A stretch of 64,000 nucleotides of DNA from Gordius sp. MW1 (taxonomy: Eukaryota; Nematomorpha; Gordioida; Gordea; Gordiidae), in assembly GCA_964036665.1 (NCBI GenBank), contig OZ038528.1:12592501-12656500 (forward strand). Direction: 5' to 3'. Below are positions 59,740-64,000 of the stretch, one piece after another. The first letter of the stretch is position 1. The number at the start of each line of letters is the position of its first letter. The position numbers were made by a program, and so were the translations under genes. The notes beneath the pieces were generated by a model. The model was given only the letters and a program-made list of their open reading frames with translations, had not been told where the DNA came from and ran no database searches.

Positions 59740-60290
59740 CCCTGATCCAAAAAGGATGGCTTAAATGGCTAAGTATATACGGTGTAATGTGTGACAAGAA
59801 AATGGCAATATGGTTGAAGAGCAAAGCTTACAAATACATCGTAACACCGATGTTACTCTATGGAAGTGAAACATGGGCATTAAAAATCACGGAAGAAAAG
59901 GTATTACAAGCCAAAGAGATGAGTATGATACGATGGAGCTTGGGGTATACTAAGCTCGACCATATGACAAATGACTTTCTAATGACAAAAATGGGTATTA
60001 AACCTAGGCGGACATGATTAATGAAAATCGGTTAAGGTGGTATGGGCATATACTAAGAAGGGACACGAACGACGTAAACAAAAAGTATGGGAGATGGAGG
60101 TACCGGGGAAGAGAGGAAGTGGACGGCCTCGTGTCACGTGGAATAGGCAAGTTGATAAAGTTATGAAAACAAAAGAGATTTGTCAAGACATGGCACTCAC
60201 TCGGTCTAGATGGAAGAAATTCATTAAAACAACCCCACGACTGCGGGACCAAATAACAGATAAAGAAGAAGTAGGATTTAAATAAAAAGA
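59740..60290 (+). pseudogene. Non-LTR retrotransposon C-terminal fragment (RTE-like)
   Basis: IQKGWLKWLSIYGVMCDKKM, TPMLLYGSETWALKITEEK and MSMIRWSLGYTKLDHMTNDF match the region just after the catalytic core of RTE-like reverse transcriptases (pattern G-W-x-K-W-R-S-x-S-G-V-x-C-D-K-K-M ... P-x-x-L-Y-G-S-E-x-W-A). After the stop near 60,017 the reading continues in other frames as RLRWYGHILRRDTND, then VWEMEVPGKRGSGRPRVTW, the family's C-terminal signature. At least two frame changes are needed, so the copy is dead. The core with the YxDD motif is absent (5' truncation). Confidence 0.85.
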
Positions 60291-60415
60291 TTGTTAGGCA
60301 TCTTAGTTTTTATATTTTCTTCATATATATTAGAATTTAAAATAAAAATCAGGGAAAAAATTCATATAGTATACAAATTTATATAAAAAATTTTTAATGT
60401 CGAGACATGTCAAGA

Positions 60416-60440
60416 GTTCTCGTCTAGACGAAACGAGAAC
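60416..60440. other. Perfect 8-bp inverted repeat
   Basis: GTTCTCGT at 60416-60423 and ACGAGAAC at 60433-60440 flank a 9-nt spacer. gagattctcg nearby (60472) is a partial echo. Its role is unknown. Confidence 0.6.
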
Positions 60441-60724
60441 TTGGTTTTCCTAACTCAAGATGAAATGAGATCGAGATTCTCGTAATCGCACTCGAGGACT
60501 AGAAAAAACCGAAACACTTTTATTCAGCTAGAATGAGTGGCCCCTAGGGTATGTGTCCATAATATATTTCTCATGTATTAACATCCATAACATCAAAATT
60601 AGGCTCATATTTTGATGTAGAAGAAAATATTACTTATGCGTTTTTAAATTTCGCAACAAATGGTCACATTCAGCCTGATGTGATTATTAAATAGGTGGTT
60701 ACTAAATTTAATTAATATTTAGAG

Positions 60725-60836
60725 TTTAGCTGAGGTGGCTCAAGATTTTTTCAACACTCAACCACAACTGTGCCTGAACGATTATTTTCAAAAGTTTGCG
60801 TATTTTATGACACCTAAATAGATTAACTGATAAGTT
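60725..60836 (+). pseudogene. hAT transposase C-terminal (dimerisation) remnant
   Basis: Across frame changes the strand reads AQDFFNTQP, then TTVPERLFSKVCVFYDT, then LNRLTDKF. This is the core of the hAT C-terminal dimerisation region (pattern T-x-V-P-S-E-R-L-F-S ... R-x-x-L). Frame changes and stops show that it is dead. The upstream sequence (DVEENITYAFLNFATNGHIQ) may belong to it. It is cut off at 60837 by the MITE. Confidence 0.6.
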
Positions 60837-61006
60837 CATGCGCGTAGCCAGCGTTGGAATTAGATGGGGGCAATAATGATTTACGGAGGGGCAAAATTAA
60901 CATTTTTTGAAATTTTAGCCATAATTTTAATAAATTTTAACAATTATTAGGATTCAGTGGGGGGCCGCCGCCCTTCCCTGTCCCTCCCCCCTTGGCTACG
61001 TCTATG
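60837..61006. mobile_element. 170-bp MITE, same family as 49090-49249
   Basis: The left end CATGCGCGTAGCCAGCG and the inverted right end CATAGACGTAGCCAAG match each other and the 49,090 element. The interiors share ttttgaaattttagccataa and a ggggcaataa block. It sits exactly at the break in the hAT transposase remnant. Confidence 0.78.
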
Positions 61007-62039
61007 CATTTGTTTACCGTCCACATCACCATTTACCTTATAAACTGGGGTTGGCATGTGCGTTCGAATTTAATAAATTTTCTTAAATCGACAAAAAAAA
61101 AAGATCCCGAAGCCTAATACTCACTTAGTTTTTTACATCAAAATTTGCTATAATTACAAAATACAATTATAAATTTTTATATGACACGTCACCCTTGTTG
61201 GCTCATGACGAATCTGAAGAATAATTTTACTTATATATTCTCTTATACTCGTTTGTATATCTTATGATCATTTTACCCAATAAAAGTATTTTAATAATAA
61301 AAAAATATGCTTATATTATTAAACTTATGCTGTGTGAGCATATAAAAATTTAATGGCAAAGTGGTTAAAATGGAAAGTAGTTTTTGAAATACATATTTGG
61401 ACCTTCAAATATATTAACATAGTTTACTTTTTGATTTTAGAGATTTTTATTATAAAAATGTTTATGTGCTTTTTAAAGAAAAAATTAAAACATTTGTTCT
61501 TATTCTAAGAACAATGCTACTTTAAATGTTGTTTTTACAACGTTCTTATATGTGATTATAAGTAATCATAAAAAGTATCCACTAGCACTTAATGGTTTTA
61601 TAACGTTATAATAAACGTGCAATAAACTTTATGGGCTATAATTGATGGTGGTTGTATCATAGGACATTAAAATAGTTAAACAAAGGCATTTTTTTGAACT
61701 TTAGGCTTTAGCCAGTGCTAATAAATAGTCTTAACTAGCCCTTTGTAACCAATGCTAATGTAACTTATAAATTTTTATGTCTATTTATATTTGACAAACA
61801 TATTGGTCTTGTCGTGTCCTCCTATACAAATCCCCCACCCCCCACCGCACTGCTATGCACACGCGTTTGTAATACCGTACTTATTCGATCAAACCCCTCC
61901 CCCGTACTTATATTCACAAAGGTTGTAAAACTGCCATATCATACCCCCCCCCCTTCTTCCTATATACATTAATTGCAAGTTCGTATCTTACTTGTGTCGG
62001 ATACCCCTTTTGATCTTAAACGCGACGCGTTAATTAATA
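61007..62039. other. AT-rich stretch with C-rich runs
   Basis: No gene is recognised. Runs of C occur at about 61829-61849, 61896-61905 and 61944-61954. Part of this stretch probably belongs to the 5' LTR of the downstream element, whose left edge cannot be fixed because its partner LTR is outside the window. Confidence 0.5.
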
Positions 62040-62277
62040 TAGCTCGTAGTTTTAAAACGTAGAATATATATATAACATCTGCGGTATTACTTGTACTGAT
62101 TTTAAAAGATTTATGTCTACACCATCTCCTTTCCCTGGCCTTACAACTTCATATGTGGTACTTTTCACTTTCCACCTTTGATTTCAAGTATTATGTTTTT
62201 CACTCACTTTCGAATTCTTGTAGCCTTTCTAAAATATGAATAAATAAACTACAAATTGCGTTAAACTCAACATAACA
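62040..62277 (+). repeat. 3' part of the 5' LTR (left edge unresolved)
   Basis: A TATA-like atatatatataac (62064-62075), a polyadenylation-type AATAAATAAA (62239-62248) and the CA end at 62276-62277 directly before the primer-binding site fit U3-R-U5 of an LTR. Confidence 0.65.
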
Positions 62278-62278
62278 T

Positions 62279-62296
62279 TGGTGTCAGAGAACATAA
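62279..62296 (+). promoter_or_regulatory. Primer-binding site
   Basis: TGGTGTCAGAGAACATAA starts one base after the LTR end; TGGTGTCAGA is a frequent start for primer sites in Ty3/gypsy elements. Confidence 0.75.
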
Positions 62297-62484
62297 ATAT
62301 CCCACTCCTACCCTCGGTAAAATCGTTTAAAAATAATTTGGACCAAATCTCGTCCCCAACCCCCCTCTCATCGGAATAGAATAAATCATATTCTTAGAAT
62401 AAAATTCTAGTTGTTTGAAAAATAATATGGAACAAATCTTTCCCCCTTCCTGCAGAATAGAATAAATAATATTCTTGAGATTAA

Positions 62485-62703
62485 ATTATCACTGGAGAGG
62501 AACAACAAGCTAATTATCACCCGATTGCTGCAAAACCTAAGAAAAAACGGAATCGTACTAGAGCGCGAGCCATTCGTGTAACAATACAGAAAGAAAAGCC
62601 AAAAAACAGCAGTTGGACAGAAGAACGTTTCCCCCGCCCCAACGAAAGGTGGTTTAAAAATATCCGGGAACACGTAAGTTTAAAATGCAATTGCTTTCAC
62701 TAA
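62485..62703 (+). other. Leader open frame with a basic patch and a splice-donor-like site
   Basis: 72 codons are open between TAA at 62482 and TAA at 62701 with no ATG. KPKKKRNRTRARAIRV is strongly basic. GTAAGT at 62674-62679 is a consensus-like splice donor inside it, and tttattag near 62780 is a possible acceptor upstream of the gag ATG. This could be a remnant of the gag N-terminus, or a spliced leader exon; neither is shown. Confidence 0.3.
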
Positions 62704-62814
62704 TCGTAATAATTATTTTGTTAGTATTCTATATTAGCTTAACATTTCAAAGTTTCCGTATTTTCTTAATCAAAAATTTATTAGCAACTATATAAATATA
62801 TTATATTCATTAAA

Positions 62815-63321
62815 ATGTTTAATCGCAATCCATCAATATTTATTCATTTTTATAATTGTTTACTTAACGATAAGGCTTTTATTATACTGTTTATCGTATT
62901 AGCAATTTTATTGTGTATAATGATTTATTTAAAGTTAAGAAAGGTTGAGAAAATATTTTTAGTTAAAAATACTCCCTCATTACCCACTTGTTTTTTCTGT
63001 AATAAAACGGGTCATGTAAAAAAGAATTGTTTTTTATTAAAGGGAAAGGGATTTAATAATAACAGATTTAATAATAACAATAATTATACCAACCCATTTA
63101 ATAGGGGACCCCGCACCCCCTACACCTTAAACAATTTTAATTTTAATGAAAATTCGCCCGCGCGTGCGCAGAGGGAATGGCCAGGCAATAGGAGTTGTTT
63201 AAGCAATAATAAAAATAAAGAGGAGACTAAGTCTGACATATGTTCAGGTTGTAGGACCAGTCTGCCTCAGGTCAGTCATAGTTCAATGGGTCATTGTGGT
63301 GGCCAACATTGTTCCGATTGA
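62815..63321 (+). CDS. Gag-like protein with zinc knuckle and N-terminal hydrophobic segment
   Basis: 168 codons from ATG to TGA. A hydrophobic segment (AFIILFIVLAILLCIMIYL, residues ~21-39) is long enough to cross a membrane, which is unusual for gag. CFFCNKTGHVKKNC (residues ~59-72) is a C-x2-C-x4-H-x4-C zinc knuckle of the nucleocapsid type, followed by an Asn-rich linker. The C-terminus has a Cys/His-rich stretch (CSGCRTS, GHCGGQHC). A capsid domain is absent, so the gag is much shorter than the usual 300-500 residues. The same frame continues past the TGA into pol. Confidence 0.72.
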   Translation: MFNRNPSIFIHFYNCLLNDKAFIILFIVLAILLCIMIYLKLRKVEKIFLVKNTPSLPTCFFCNKTGHVKKNCFLLKGKGFNNNRFNNNNNYTNPFNRGPRTPYTLNNFNFNENSPARAQREWPGNRSCLSNNKNKEETKSDICSGCRTSLPQVSHSSMGHCGGQHCSD

Positions 63322-64000
63322 CGGTTAGCAAGGGCCAATACAAGTTTCTCAAATGTAAATTTAGTTAATTTTTTAAACGCGCGTTCGCCATATGTTACGT
63401 TAAATAAAGATAATACTTATATAACATTTTTAGCCGATACGGGCTCTACAATTTCGCTAATTTCGCAAATAAATTTGAAAAAATATTGGCCTGAAAAATT
63501 ATTAAAAAAATCTAGCATTTTAGCAAAGCAATTAAATGGCTGTCCGATTAACATCTTAGGTTATACGAAAGTGAATGTGAACGTCGCGGGGCAAAGTTTA
63601 GAATTTGATATGTATATTGTTGATGAAAATATTGAGAATATAATGGGATGGACATGGATAAGAAAGATTGGTCCCTTAGTTAATTATTGGGGAATTTGTA
63701 AAAAAAATAAAATCAATTTTGTTCACTGCAATAAGGATAATATTGGTGATAATGATTTAACTGGCGTAAATAGCATATATAATTGGACTGATGAGCATGA
63801 AACATGTTATAATTATTTAAAACAAGTTCTTTTAAAGCAACCTGTATTAAAATGTTTTGATCCGGAAGGCGAAAACGTTTTAAGGGTTGATGCATCCAAT
63901 AAGGGAATTGGTGGCGCGTTATGCCAATTAGAAGGCAGCGTAGAACACCCTGTAATTTATTTTTCCCGTAAATTAACTAAACCTGAATTAAATTATTCGG
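63322..64000 (+). CDS. Pol-like frame: retropepsin joined to RNase H, no reverse transcriptase (partial)
   Basis: The frame is open for 226 codons from the codon after TGA to the window edge. FLADTGSTISLIS carries the catalytic Asp-Thr-Gly (63436-63444) of an aspartic protease, and IENIMGWTWIRKIGPLVNYW is its C-terminal part. After a short linker, YNWTDEHETCYNYLKQVLLK, PVLKCFDPEGENVLRVDASN and KGIGGALCQLEG match the thumb-to-RNase H junction of Ty3/gypsy pol, with the catalytic Asp in VDAS. About 200 residues of reverse transcriptase, including YxDD, are missing between the two parts without a frameshift. The protein continues beyond 64,000. Translation would need read-through of TGA. Confidence 0.82.

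Larger units (their letters stand above)
62040..64000 (+). mobile_element. Ty3/gypsy-like element, 5' half, running off the window
   Basis: The order is the end of an LTR (to 62277), a primer-binding site, a leader, a gag ORF with zinc knuckle, an in-frame TGA, and then an open frame with retropepsin fused to RNase H. The palm and fingers of reverse transcriptase are missing between protease and RNase H, yet the frame is kept. The start given is nominal because the left LTR edge is unresolved. Confidence 0.85.

Noticed and set aside
61829-61960. C-rich runs as quadruplex or i-motif regulators
   Set aside because: Only one or two adequate runs are close together, and they lie in mobile-element DNA; there is not enough for a functional claim.
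62407-62673. 88-codon minus-strand ORF beside the gypsy leader
   Set aside because: Antisense shadow of the leader with no recognisable motif.

Overview
The window is AT-rich nuclear DNA from an animal, most likely an invertebrate. It holds one split protein-coding gene of clear animal type, a long array of ~345-bp satellite DNA, and many decayed mobile elements: Ty3/gypsy-like LTR elements, non-LTR retrotransposon tails, hAT-type remains and MITEs. No species can be named. Five consecutive introns of 35-39 bp at the 5' end of the gene, followed by introns of 9.1 and 3.7 kb at the 3' end, is a pattern reported for parasitic flatworms, but this is only a hint.

Layout. From 1 to about 37,350 is a head-to-tail satellite. 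It carries higher-order repeats (HORs): 9, 10 or 11 monomers in the first 15 kb, and a ~5.13-kb unit of 15 monomers between about 19.5 and 35 kb. A short non-autonomous LTR element (14,952-16,176) and a 294-bp MITE (37,058-37,351) are inserted in it. The array decays from 35.9 kb, and at about 38,090 the monomers switch strand and continue in inverted, older form to about 40,065.

Only ~300 bp further on lies the 3' end of the one confident host gene: the mu subunit of the AP-3 adaptor complex (minus strand, 54,634 to 40,364, nine exons, 426 codons plus stop). Intron 6 (9.06 kb) holds a 3.9-kb complex of inverted and tandem hairpin repeats (44,984-48,890), a MITE, and three C-terminal fragments of a non-LTR retrotransposon. 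One of these fragments is split by a 792-bp hAT-like element with an exact 8-bp target duplication. Intron 7 (3.7 kb) holds a possible gag fragment.

From 55 kb to the end the DNA is mobile-element remains: a Ty3/gypsy element with both LTRs but no reverse transcriptase (55,006-57,889), two oppositely oriented fragments of another non-LTR element, a hAT transposase C-terminus cut by a MITE, and the 5' half of a second Ty3/gypsy element running off the end. In that element gag and pol share a frame across a single TGA, and the reverse transcriptase is missing without loss of frame.

The short ORFs of 60-88 codons that repeat through the satellite are by-products of the repeat and are not annotated as genes.
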